DNA of 64,000 bases, from contig VUYV01000229.1 of NCBI GenBank assembly GCA_008711295.1, positions 188,364 through 252,363 of the forward strand, in the 5' to 3' direction. The translations under genes were made by a program, and so were the position numbers. The stretch comes from Anarhynchus alexandrinus. Taxonomy: Eukaryota; Chordata; Aves; Charadriiformes; Charadriidae. Shown piece by piece: positions 12,321-23,020 of the stretch (position 1 is the stretch's first letter; every line of letters starts with the position of its first letter). Below the pieces are notes generated by a model. That model was given only the letters and a program-made list of their open reading frames with translations. It searched no databases and was not told the origin of the DNA.

Positions 12321-13385
12321 AGACCAAATTTGAATCAGAGGGGAGAAGCTAATATCCTCTCCAAAGTTCAGCTCTCACCCCTTTGGCATCTTTATTTGCC
12401 AATTCATTAGGAAACATCTTCTCAATATTTTGCTCTAATCTAAGTGGACAGATGATCTTTCTCCACAAAAGGAAGTGGTATGAAGAAAGCCTGTCATAGT
12501 TAGTTTGGCATTTTCTTTTGTTGCATTTTATGTTTATTGACCATTTTTTTTTCCTTCCCACAAATGAACTCAATAAGATAGACATGAGCCCCTTGGCAAC
12601 AAGGAAACAGAAATCATGCTTGTAGGCGTATGCCGTGGTCTACAGTCTCAGAAAGATACGCCAGGGTCCAGGTTTGACAGACCAATATTACATATATCTT
12701 TTCCATGCTGGCAGCAGTCCTTTTTATTTAAGATAAACTGAGTACTGAGTATGCAGAAATATTGGGGCTTAATCAAGATACAGCATGGCAAGGCATGGCC
12801 AAATGATATTATATGCACCATGGTGCAAAACATCTGAAGCTTGTGCGGTCCCGTGGTTGAAACTGGCAGAAAAGCTGGTGGAAAGCCAGCCAGCCCTGCT
12901 CTGAAGGCCTACCCTCATTCTCCTCATCCTCTTGGCCCACTGGCAGGAAACTCTGGGTGAGGTTTATGGACTCAGTTTTGCAGGAGGTCAACCGAGAAGC
13001 TTATAAGTCCCTGATGGCCTTAGAATCCAGCAGAGCAGGACTGGATCTTGTTCCCATGGCTCTGCTTACTGGCTGTTCTGAAAATTAAGTCCAGAAGCTT
13101 CCAGAGCAGTGTAAGCAATAGATGTCGACTAGCTTATGCTAGTGGATAAATATCCACTCAGAGGCTTGCATTCAGCACAGCTTCCACCTCCAGAGCCGGG
13201 ATACACCCGCATCCAGGTAGAAACCAAACAGGATTTCCCCAGAGCTCAGCTCTTCTTAATGGGACATGCAGAGGAGCAGGGAGGGTCTCCAGTGCACACT
13301 GAGCATTGGTCTGAATCCCACATCGCTGATGTATCTGATTACCCCCAAAGTCACTCTCCGCCTATCCATCCCTTGTCACTTTGAT

Positions 13386-14270
13386 TCAACCTCTTCACTA
13401 ACACCGCCTCACGTGCCTGAGCACAGCCTTGCTGAAATCACTGCATTAGCAGGCTGCTGGGGCATAACGGTCCAGTCTAAAGCCCATCAAAATCAACATA
13501 CGGATTCCCGTGGGCTCACTGGGGCTTTACAGGGACTTCTCAACATATGGCCCTCTTTTCCGTCTGCAGCAAGTTCACGCAGTAAAGCAGCGCAGTGAAA
13601 CTGGTTTGGAAATCACAGCTAGCAATGACTGACACGAGCTTACCTTAATCAGAGATCAAAGTAATTGCCAGAATCACTGCTGTAAACTTCACCGACTGAG
13701 TCCCGTCAAGACGAGCTAAGCTGTTAACCCGAAACGTCCCCCTGCACCTTTCATGCACACTGTTTTATTGTGTTATGTAAAACAGCGGTTAAATAAACAG
13801 CCCTCATCTGCTCCGTGTAAAGGAAGAGCAGTGCTTATCAGGAGAGGAGAGCCATGGATTTGCTCCTTACAAGGTTATGTTTGCTCTCAGAAGCGTGCAT
13901 ACCTCATCTGGCAAAACACAGCCCCAAAAGGCCGCAGCAGAAAGCAGCGGAGCCGGTCATTTCTTTCTAGGACAGACGCGAGGTGGTGCTCTTATGTACA
14001 CAAGTCATTGTGCTCTTCTGTACGCGAGTCATGGTGCTCTTAGGTCTGCAAGTTGTGGCTGTCGGGGTGAGGAGCGGAGCCTGCGGCTCCCTGCGCAGCG
14101 TGGCCTGCCGGCATGGCCGGGGACCAGCGCTCGGCACGGCAGGCAGAGCATCACTTCGGCTGTTCTCTCTGTGTGTGTGCCCAGAATTGGACGTGCGGAG
14201 ACGGAGTTAAGGCAGTGCAGACGCTGTGGGGCGTGATGAGGTGATGCGGAGCAAATAAAGCTTAATTAGC
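13386..14270. promoter_or_regulatory. CpG-enriched patch, possible promoter or small CpG island
   Basis: CpG frequency rises from about 13390 and peaks at 14060-14255, where I count about 17 CpGs in some 200 bases. A further group lies at 13930-14035. The peak contains a GGAGCC/GGCTCC inverted repeat (14076-14081 and 14085-14090) directly followed by the palindrome CTGCGCAG. The rest of the window is CpG-poor. In birds such patches often mark transcription starts or hypomethylated enhancers. Frames crossing it (13877-14236 plus, 119 codons) match no family. No TATA box or clear first exon with a donor site was found. Confidence 0.4.
13986..14057 (+). repeat. 24-bp tandem repeat, three copies
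   Basis: Three head-to-tail 24-bp units start at 13986, 14010 and 14034, each beginning GTGCTCTT. Units 1 and 2 match at 20 of 24 positions and units 2 and 3 at 17 of 24 by hand count. The period is a multiple of three, so an open plus frame across it shows an eight-residue periodicity. That is expected from the DNA repeat and is not evidence of coding. Confidence 0.85.
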
Positions 14271-15882
14271 GCACAGTGACCCTTAACAGTAATTTCCCGT
14301 GTGACGAAATACCCACTGCAAGTGATCAAAACTTATCACTTAATCACATAGCATTTTTCTTGGAAATATGCATTTACTTTGAGCTTTCATGTTTTCCGCT
14401 TTTTCCTCAGGGAAAGGGTAAAACATACCTCTAACACAGACTTGAAGCTGCAGTTCCCCTCTCTGCTCTTAATTCTCATGGCCAGCACTGTTTTTTCCCC
14501 TCTCTGATTTGCAGGCATGACCCTGAGAAGTTTTGCAGTGCTGGGGGGCGAGAGCAGGACCCAGCTCGGTTTCAAATGACTCATTGATAAGGACTTTGAG
14601 CATCAGTAAAGTGTGCTGTGGTCTTCAGCCCATCTGTCTGAGGGACAATGTGGGGCTCCTCTAGCCCCCCAAGGCAATGAATCTAGTGACCCTGGATGAG
14701 TGATTCCTGAAGAAAGGGACGCTCCACAGTGAAGACACAAATAGGGCACAGGGGAACACAGGGGAATTGCTTCCAGCCCTTGTGACTTTCCTTCTCCACT
14801 ATTCACCTTCATAAGACACTAAGCTGACCAGCCCAGGGTCCATGGTGCAGAACATGTGGGGATGGATCAAAACTTTGGCGCTGTCTCTGTTTCCATCCCT
14901 GCTGTGAAGTGGGATGACAACCTAAGATGGGAGAAAAGGGAAAGGACAAAATGTGTCAGTGCCGCTATTTCACAAGGAAGAGCAAAAGTCACTGGTTAAA
15001 GCAAGATGGCCACAGGACTCAGTGACAGAGGGGGAAGAGGAGACATCTCTGTGTGGGTGTTGGCAAGATTAAGGGTTTTGAGAGCAGGCTTTGATGACAT
15101 GCAGAAGCTCCTGAGTGAACCTTCATGGTGACAGTCTTGTCAAACAGGGCATCTTTCCTGTCCTGAATCATTAGGGCTGATAAATGAAACTCACGTATGT
15201 CTCAGCAATGTCCTCAGCCATTTCGACGTCTCAGCTGATGGTGTGTTCTGGCCCACATTTCCTTTCAGATTGTAACTCTGTGGAGCAGAGACTGTTTTTC
15301 AGTGCAGAGACTCACGTGGCAGATCTGGGTTCAGCCCCAAACCCTACTTCAATGCAAAAACCACAGCAGTCCTAACAGACCAGGAGCCTGGGACTCTGGG
15401 TCCTGACACAGGGTTCTCTGATGTCTCTAATAAGATGCAAACTTGAGGGTTTTTTGCAATTGGAGCACTTGGACTCCTCTCAGGAGATAGATGTTGTCTC
15501 AGGTACGTAAAAGCTGAGATTGCACTGAAAGTGTTCTCCCAGGAGGGGCATTAAGCACTCCTTCCTTCTATCCATCTGCCCTATTTTTGTGAGATGTAGG
15601 AACTTAATATGCACAAGACATCTCCCATGTGTCCAGTTTTGTTGAAATTGGCCCATGTGTTCAGAAGTTGTAAGGGATGGGGTGGAGTAACAGAAAAAGA
15701 AAGACAGGCTGTATGGATTCATTAAAAATTCAGCTGCAAAATAATGCTAATTGCACGCTCCCTTACTGCCATAAGAATTGGGGTTTCCGTTAGAAAATTA
15801 AATCCACTCCCAGATGAGATACACCACAGATGAGATTCAGCCACAGCTCTGCTCTCTCTCTCCTGAAAACTTTATGAATATT
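14271..15882. other. non-coding sequence, no gene seen
   Basis: No gene or recognisable repeat. The piece 'gattgtaactctgtggagca' near 15270 resembles the tail of an ancient L2-type LINE, but it is too short to annotate. An A/T-rich section with TTAATTAG sits at 14260-14350, just downstream of the CpG patch. Confidence 0.5.
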
Positions 15883-16122
15883 GCTCTTTTCATTTCCCTT
15901 GCTGACAGGGCCTCAAACGACAGGGGCCGCAACTGCAGAAGACGCTGCAAGAGCCCGCTGACAGGTGATTAACAGCTCCTGGATGCTGTGAGCCTGACCA
16001 CACTTCTGACCACGGGAGCAGTTAAACAAATTATCAGCAGAGCAGTTTTGTGGTTAACTAACCCTTTTCTCTAAACAAGTCTGCTAATGACGTTCCCAGG
16101 CCTGGCACCCCTGTGCTCTTGT
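15883..16122 (+). repeat. unidentified repeated segment, copy A
   Basis: This segment is homologous, in the same orientation, to 20634-20862. The core 15993-16068 aligns without gaps to 20745-20820, with 64 of 76 bases identical by hand count. Flanking homology is weaker and reaches 'ttttcatttccctt' upstream and 'tgtgctct' downstream, with a deletion of about 13 bp in the other copy. It is not coding: the frame open in copy B meets a TAA in this core. It does not look like CR1, MIR or an LTR that I recognise. It may be an unnamed old interspersed repeat or a local duplication. Confidence 0.8.
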
Positions 16123-16185
16123 GAGCCAGGCACTGCGTGCTGAGACATACTGTTTCTCATATCTAACAGACTCCTTTAAAACACC

Positions 16186-16186
<1 letters not shown>

Positions 16187-16219
<33 letters not shown>
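16187..16219 (+). repeat. (CAA)11 microsatellite
   Basis: Eleven uninterrupted CAA units, preceded by CCA. The run lies between repeated segment A and the CR1 element. Its purity suggests it is recent and probably polymorphic. Confidence 0.95.
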
Positions 16220-16221
<2 letters not shown>

Positions 16222-16349
16222 AAGATCAAAGTGGAAGGCAGAAAGAAATCTGGACTCCCAGTAACAGGCACAGCAAAAACTGAAGAGTGCGTTTTAATAG
16301 ACTAGTTCTTTGGGGAGTCTTTCAGCCAGGCAAGGAAGCTAGAAATTTT

Positions 16350-16770
16350 CGGGGCAATCCCAAGCACAAACACAGGCTGAGCAGAGAATGGATTAAGAGC
16401 TGCCCTGAGGAGAAGATTTTGGGGGTGTTGGTTGATGAGAAGCTTAACACTAGCTGACAATGTGCACTCGCAGCCCAGAAACACAACCTCATCCTGGGCT
16501 GCATCAAAAGAAGCGTGGCCAGCAGGTTGAGGGAGGTGATTCTGCCCCTCTACTCTGCTCTCGTGAGACCCCACCTGGAGTACTGCATCCAGCTCTGGAG
16601 CCCCCAACATAAGAAGGACATGGACCTGTTGGAACAAGTCCAGAGGAAGGCCACAAAGATGATGAGAGGTCTGGAGCATCTCTCCTATGAAGCCAGGCTG
16701 AGAGAGCTGGAGTTGTTCAGCCTGGAGAAGAGAAAGCTCCGGGGAGACCTCATAGCCCCTTCTAGTACCT
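16350..16770 (+). pseudogene. CR1 ORF2 C-terminal remnant (reverse transcriptase end)
   Basis: In one plus frame the sequence encodes the segment after the CR1 reverse-transcriptase palm, including '[20 protein letters not shown]' and '[15 protein letters not shown]', which are hallmarks of the end of avian CR1 ORF2. The frame is broken by a TGA at 16455-16457, where related copies have an arginine CGG codon. It is broken again by a one-base loss near 16755-16760, after which it ends at TAA (16768-16770). It is non-functional and lacks the endonuclease and the catalytic RT motifs because of 5' truncation. Confidence 0.9.
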
Positions 16771-17093
16771 AAAGAGGGCCTACAGGAAAGATGAGGAGGA
16801 ACTGTTTATCAGGGAGTGTAGTGATAGGATGAGGGGTAATGGTTTTAAACTGAAAGAAGATAGATTTAGATTTGATATGAGGAAGAAATTCTTTCCTGTG
16901 AGGGTGGTGAGACACTGGCATAGGTTGCCCGGAGAAGTTGTGGAGGCGCCATCCCTGGAGGTGTTCAAGGCCAGGCTGGATGGGGCTTTGAGCAGCCTGG
17001 TCTAGTGGGAGGTGTCCCTGCCCATGGCAGGGGGCTTGGAACTAGATGATCTTTAAGGTCCCTTCTGACCGAGACCATTCTATGATTCTATGA
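16350..17093 (+). mobile_element. CR1 LINE, 5'-truncated 3' end
   Basis: CR1 is the dominant avian non-LTR retrotransposon and usually survives as 5'-truncated copies. This copy begins at 'cggggcaatcccaagcac' and runs through the end of the reverse-transcriptase ORF, the 3' UTR block ('ctagtgggaggtgtccctgc') and the terminal 'attctatgattctatga'. It is about 744 bp and only moderately diverged from the typical avian CR1 3' end as I remember it. No clear target-site duplication is visible, as is usual for CR1. The long minus-strand open frame at 16302-16679 is an antisense shadow. Confidence 0.95.
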
Positions 17094-20000
17094 AATATTT
17101 GTGCCCCATTTATTTCAGGGCAGTCTTTAGCCAGAGCTTTCTGTCAGAGCCAATACTCAGCTCTCCACCCCAGAGAGTGGGGTAAGTTCCTGACATTTTG
17201 GACAACTCAGGAGTCAGAATCTGAGAAGGTGACTGAGATCCTAAACATGGGCAGTAATTGAGCAAACACTTCTCCTTGCTACTTTTCCAAAGCCCTTGTT
17301 GGAACTGATCCAAAGGGTGAAGGGACAGGGGGGTCACACAATGGGACAAGAGGGAGAGGAATTCCCTGTCAGCACTGTGAGGTGTTGACTGTATGGAAGA
17401 GGGAAGGAGGGATGCATTTAACCCTCTCTAGGGTCATCACGGGCTTTGTAGAATGGTGAGTGCAGAGAGCTTCACAATAAATCACTCAAGCAAGATTTGA
17501 TCGCAAATAAAAGTCACAGGCCTGATAGATAAAGGAGACAGCTGAAGATGGGAGGTGGCGTATGTAGGCCTATGGTCTGGGAACTCTCAGAGAGGAAGAT
17601 TTCACCTGGAGTAGTAGGGTGCTCCAGAGCTGCTTCTACCTGCTGCTTGAACTATACCCATTATTTGGCATGAACTCACACTTTTATTGCTCAAAATACT
17701 TTAATTATCAAGCCAAAAGTCTTCTTCAGGTTGGTTGAGCTGCACCTGTCCTGAGGGATGTACCACTATGATGCTCTTAGCTCCACGCACTAGGTGTTTG
17801 TCTGCCATTCCCCAGATAATTAATGAAGTTGATATGTCACAAGGGTTTGTTCTGTCACCTCACCTTCCCCTCACACAGGAGAGATCCCTTTTACCTGAAG
17901 GAATGTCGCTAAAGCTCCAGCACCACCTTGAAGCAGTATGAAATCAGACCACTCTACCTTGGATGCCTCCCTGGTGTATTTTACTTGCTCAGTTATATTT
18001 GATGAGCAGAGCTAAGGGTGGAAGGGACCTGAGGAGATTCCACACCCTGGGGTCCATATCTAGTCATGTGGACATCATCTTTGTGACTTTGCAGAGCCTT
18101 TGGGCTCTTGACACCTGGGTATCTATGACTGAGAGTTTAGTCCCCTCAGAAAAGGGGTGCTTAGGTCTAATCTCAGTCTTTGCACTTCATTTAGAGGTGT
18201 CTGGGTGAAACTGAACACATGAGGATGGAGGACACAAGAATACCCTTCTGGCTTTAATCTTTTAGTTAAGAATGTGTGGTGACGTTTTGGGAAATTCCTG
18301 CCATACAGTGTGTCTTAGAGCCAGTTCTTAGGACACTGTAGTGATCCAATGTCTAGAAACAGCTCTTACCCTAGCTCTACTGAAGATCCAGGTAGTTTTC
18401 AAGAAGCCAGGAGCTCCAGGACTGCCGCTCATTTGTATGCCTCCCCATGCTTCCTGGGCTTGTCTTTTCCTGAGACTGATGAGGAAAGAGGATGTTCTAG
18501 AGATCATCAGATCACGTGTTGAGGAACATGCAGGGTGCCACCCTGATTGTTTTGGGTTTGAGGAGACAGGAGTTACCAGGAGAGATGGAAAGTCATAATA
18601 GCGCAGGTAGTGTGTCCATTTTAATTGTAGCCTCTCCTCTTTTGTCTTTACTCTTTTGTTACAATGTAGGCAAGGAATCTTTGTCATGACAATGAAATCA
18701 ATAGCTCTCCAAGGAATAAAAGCAGATGGTTTCACACTCCTCAAGGGTGAATTATGTGAGAGAAGAGTCATTAAGGGCAATCACTGGTGAGAGGTTTTTA
18801 GCTCCAGAAACTCACTGAGGTGTGCGCAGAGAGCACAGAGAATGAGTATTTGCCATATTTAGGCAGATAGTGTTTGCAGTGAAAAAAATTATGCGAACCT
18901 GCCTTTTTTTTTTCCCTTACAGCTAATAGAAGCAGGTGGCTGTGCAAAGTCCAAGCCTGAAGTGCTTTCTCACTTTGAAGGCTTCGGGATACAATGCTTT
19001 CTTTTTCTCTTTGATGCATGAATGAGAAGTTAGGTTTGCTGGCAACCTGGCATAGCCTCTGCATACTTAACCCTGCTAAAATACTGGCTATATTTGTTCA
19101 GAATTGAGAGGGAGGAAGAAAGCAAAGTTGATGCTATATTCGGGCTCTTCTGGGCCTCTTCTGCTGTGTCCTGCCATTTTCATTTCAGAGAAAGAGTGTT
19201 GTGCCTTCAAACAGGCAAATAATATACTTTTGAAATCATGCAGTGGCTTATGCAATTTATACAACAGCTTGAATAGCTTTTTCTTTAAACAAGTTATCAA
19301 TATTTCTCTAAGTACCTTTTTTTTTTGTTATGAAAAAAGGGATAAAGAATAAGAAAAGATTCTGGGGAGAAGCTGCAAGTAACTTTCGTTGCTTTACCTC
19401 AAATAGTAGCTGATCCTACTTCAGGAGTAAAGTCCAGAATAAGCTGGAGCAGCTGCAGTGTCTTCCCTACTGGAAAAAACAAATCAGAAGCCTTCTCCTA
19501 TTTGTCTAGGTCAAATGCTGCTGTGGGGAGCAAGTGTAGCATCTGTTTCTTCAGGTATTTTGAAAGACAAGACCCTCACACTCTTGCTAGTAGGAAGAAT
19601 GAACAATAGTTGCATTGTTCTTCTCTGTCTTCTTACTCTGGCAGTCTTCTAAACTACCTTCTGCCTGCCAGTGTCTCCCCCCATCGAGGAACAGAGGTTG
19701 ATGCTCAGAAACAGATTGAGGGATAGTAGCAAATTGACTCCTGCCATGCAACTGAGAGGAGTCCTTCCAAATCTGAAGGCTGATTCTCTGTTTCCTGGGA
19801 TGTGCTGGAGTCAGTGAAGTCCTTATATACCTACCGACTTTTTAAATGCTGTCTTCCCATCACAGAATTCAACCCCCCAGGGCTGAAAAATCCTCAAATC
19901 TACCCCAAAATCTACCTTCTAAGTAGGGAAATAATCTACTAGTAAGAAGTATTTGATGTCCTGCCTCACTCCAAAACTCAGCATGGGACAGATGGATCTT

Positions 20001-20633
20001 GGGATCTCCTCATAAGGAAAGACATTAATTTCTGCTTTCCAGAAAATCTCATCTGGGCTCTCTCTTTTTTATTTTAAAAGAAAACATCAGAACGGCAAGT
20101 CACCTCCTCACCCAAGAGGTTCCTCAGGAGACCCTCAACCTTGCTGTGGGGCACCCTTCCCTTCTGGTGAAGCTTTGCAGAGGGGAATCCAAGACTGATG
20201 GAGCCAAAGGGCAAATGAGAAGTGGCGTTGGGCTGTAGCAAAACTGCAGGTGTATGAGAAACTGCCAAATCTAAAGAGGAGACTGGCAAGTTCTAAATAC
20301 CTACAGGTTTAGGTGCCTGTAGGGTTTTTGGACTGCAGTTTTGTTCTTAGCACCTAAATCCTGTTTTAGCTGCTTTCTTTTCTTTTTTTTTCTTTTCTTT
20401 TTGTCCCTTTGTAACTGGTTCTAAGTCCCTCAGCTGGAAGGTGGATGAAGCTAAAATTTATGATGTGAACAAGCCGCTAGCAGGGGAAAAAAAGCTGTTT
20501 CTACAGTATGACCTATGCCACTGTCATGAAATAGCAAAACCATAACTGAAGAGCAGCTGGCATGTTATGTGATTTGTAACAACCCTACAGTCTCGCAGAA
20601 AGTCCTTCTTCTTTCCAATGGTCCTGAAACCTG
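17094..20633. other. non-coding sequence, no gene seen
   Basis: No gene recognised. The 150-codon minus frame at 18328-18780 overlaps a plus frame and resembles nothing known. At 18010-18055, 'ggtggaagggacctgaggag' resembles the start of a reverse CR1 3' end but is not continued. A pyrimidine tract of repeated TTTTCTTT lies at 20375-20402. An 8-bp inverted repeat, CCTACAGG/CCTGTAGG, is at 20300-20323. Confidence 0.55.
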
Positions 20634-20862
20634 TCTTCCTTTCCATTTTCCTTGTGCAGGGCATCTTGTACCATGAAGGCCTCCTTTGCAAAAGACATTA
20701 CGGGTGTCTGCTGGCGGGTGATTAACTGCACCAGGACATCGCTGCCTGACCACTCTTCAGACCACAGGAGCAGTTTAACAAATTATCTGCGGGGCAGGTT
20801 TGTGTTTAATAAGCCCTTTTGTTATAAACAGCGCGCATTTTGGCATCCCCTTGTGCTGCTGC
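20634..20862 (+). repeat. unidentified repeated segment, copy B
   Basis: This is the partner of the segment at 15883-16122, about 4.75 kb downstream and in direct orientation. Its core 20745-20820 matches the other copy at 64 of 76 positions with no gaps. The shared motifs include CCTGACCAC, GACCACRGGAGCAGTT, AACAAATTATC and CCCTTTT. A 94-codon plus frame runs through this copy but is interrupted in copy A, so shared coding is unlikely. Confidence 0.8.
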
Positions 20863-22040
20863 TTTTGGAAAAGGGAAAGAGAAGGAGAAATATTTCAGGC
20901 AGTTCTGTTACTCCTTCCACAAAACAGTGCTACTGAAAACTGAAAGCTAAAGAAAGGGAAGAGAAATTGCCATCTCCTCAGGAAGGAATCCAGCAGATTC
21001 CTTCTAACCAAGAGAAAGGGCTTTACCAGGCCTATTTTTTAATTAAAAAAATATGTGACCATGATACTTAATGGGTCGCAATCGGATTCAGCTATGTAAC
21101 TGTGTTTAGTGCCAGAAGGTATACGTGGGGCTTCCAGCTGCCATTCAGATAAACATGGATCACCCTGAGGTCTTTGTGATGTCTGCCTGCCCTGTGAAGA
21201 TGCCTTAGATACCATGGGAAATCTAAAATGTCTTCTCAACTGAGTTATTCAAAACTGCTTTGGTTCTTTTCCTTTTCATTGCAACATTGGTTCAAAGTGT
21301 TCCTTAGTTTTGGAAATAACCCCAGTATTTACACACAAATTATCCTGAAAGAGGCCAAGTGTGTTCACCTGCAGGATTCACTGAGAAGGGCACCACTAGA
21401 GGACAAGGGAGTTTTTTAAGAGAGAGAAATTTTACGAGGGCCCTTGGTTTCCAAAACAAAAGCTTGACCAACATGAGGGCTCTGTTCCTGAGACAGCCCT
21501 TCATTTGCCCTATAGGCCCTAAAGTCAAATGTTTCTCTAAGACAAAGCCAATGAAAAAGTCCACTAAAGACTGGTGGTAATTTTAAGTAATAGGTGTACT
21601 TTTTTTTTTGGTTGACAGCAGTTTTTTTAACGTGATTAAATGAAGAATAATGTCCAAATGCATAATTACTAGCATGCTTTCTGAGTAAGGCTTTTTAAAG
21701 CAAAAAATCATGTCAAGAAGTGTAAGATTTTTTTTTCTGAGTTTTCTTGCTCTCTGGTATGTTGTTACGACTTTTGTTTTTACTATGTTGGAGCCATGGG
21801 TTAGTTTTGCCAAGAAAAATCTCCATGTTCCTGTGTGTCTATACAGAAGTCAGAGCAAGTTTCTAGGATGTTGCTTGCTTTTGCAGAGATTTGTTAGCAA
21901 AAACTATCACTGCATACTATAGAAGGACCATGAACAAACAGCATTTCTGGATTAAACATGTGTTGCTTTCAAATCAGGCATAGAAAGATGAGGTCACTTG
22001 CAGGTGAGCCTATCAGTCAGACCCGCAGGAAAAATGGCTT

Positions 22041-22057
22041 CCCCCCCCTCCCCCCCC
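22041..22057 (-). repeat. poly-C tract, G-rich on the minus strand
   Basis: Eight C, one T and eight C. The minus strand is therefore G8-A-G8, which could form stacked G-quadruplex or triplex structures. It is probably length-variable and error-prone in sequencing. Confidence 0.85.
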
Positions 22058-22407
22058 GCACTGGTCACAAGGAGAAATTAGGAGAGGGAGGGAGAGAATT
22101 GCATTTTGTCAGACCAAATCATAGCGTTGTGGGCCATTTGGTGAAACAAGGAAAATAAAATCAGTCAATTTGGGCCACTCCATTTCACTTTCAGGTTATT
22201 TAACTTTGAAGCTAATGACAACAGTTTTCAAAGAATGATCTCAGAACTAGCAGAGCAGACTTCAAAAATGGATAGATACAGAGGAAAAAAAAAACAGCCT
22301 GCGTGGTCAATTTGTAACTGTGTGTTGGAAAGACAACATGATTTAAGGACTAAGTTTTTCTCAAAGTTTTGAAAGCTAAGCGTCCTTCAAAAATGGGTGA
22401 AAGTACT

Positions 22408-22420
22408 CCCCCCTCCCCCC
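22408..22420 (-). repeat. second poly-C tract
   Basis: Six C, one T and six C, about 350 bp from the longer tract and with the same layout and strand bias. The second occurrence of a Cn-T-Cn motif within 400 bp is mildly unusual. Confidence 0.8.
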
Positions 22421-22936
22421 TGAGTATGAAAATCCAGGGAAGGCTTGCACAGCAGCTTTTGTAGCACTTCATCATGGGCCTCTTTTTATACTTTAAGTGG
22501 GGAAGCCAATAAAAAGCAAGCCCAGAGGGCAAGGAGCAATCTGGAGCTACTGTCTCAGGCTCTCTGCAAACTCCGGGTACCATTGCTGCCTTATTATCGC
22601 TACATCTGTTACAGGTTTTTCCTACTGTATATGCTATAGCAGACAGTGTTTAAACTCTGTAGGATAGATGTAAGAGCATCTACAATATATGTAGCATCAT
22701 AGATTACGCCTTCCTTTTTCAAGAATATCTTCATAAAGTTATTAGCTGGGACCTTAGGTGCTTCACTTTAGATATATTTAAACAGACCCTTATTTCTTAG
22801 GATCTGAGACTATGAGTCTCTAAAGGAGCTCTTAAGAGGTCCTTCTGTTTTCCCCCACTCCTCTTGCCTCCCCACACCCAGAATCGTAGAGTATTTTGTG
22901 AAACTCTGAATTATATTGTTTATGCCAGGTGCTTGT

Positions 22937-23020
22937 GTTTCAGACCCAGCACTGCTCTTGATCCCCTTGTGACCTGGGGCTTTTCACTGCTCGTTGCCTG
23001 AGTTTCTGCATTTTTGGGTA
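22937..23020 (+). repeat. probable MIR-like SINE remnant
   Basis: The string 'cttgtgacctggggcttttc', then 'actgctcgttgcctgagttt', then 'ctgcatttttggg' follows the MIR core 'tgtgaccttgggcaagtcact ... cctcagtttcctcatctgtaaaatggg'. The upstream 'cagacccagcactgctcttg' fits the preceding portion. It is diverged, and the ends are approximate. Confidence 0.55.

Larger units (their letters stand above)
9892..13385. other. non-coding sequence, no gene seen
   Basis: Several frames of 60-104 codons exist, none family-like and many overlapping on opposite strands. The stretch 9840-10160 is A/T-rich. A single undetermined base is at 11286. No transposon or RNA gene is recognised. Confidence 0.55.
20863..22936. 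other. non-coding sequence with poly-C tracts
   Basis: No gene seen. A perfect A/T palindrome TTTTTTAATTAAAAAA lies at 21035-21050. Two interrupted poly-C tracts are listed separately. Short frames on both strands are not family-like. Confidence 0.55.

Noticed and set aside
13983..14210. Apparent protein with eight-residue repeats
   Set aside because: The periodicity comes from the 24-bp DNA repeat. No homologue is recognised and the frame depends on a short repeat array.
15262..15312. L2-like tail ('gattgtaactctgtggagca')
   Set aside because: Too short and isolated to assign to a LINE family.
16302..16679. 125-codon minus-strand open frame
   Set aside because: It lies antisense over the CR1 ORF2 tail. 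The plus strand reads as reverse transcriptase, so this is a shadow.
18010..18055. Possible reverse CR1 3' end ('ggtggaagggacctgaggag')
   Set aside because: Only about 40 bp resemble CR1 and the expected continuation is missing.
18328..18780. 150-codon minus frame
   Set aside because: Length is within the chance range for 64 kb, it overlaps an 85-codon plus frame, and no motif or family is recognisable.
20652..20936. 94-codon plus frame across repeated segment B
   Set aside because: The homologous segment A has a stop codon in the same frame within the best-conserved core, so the shared signal is not coding.
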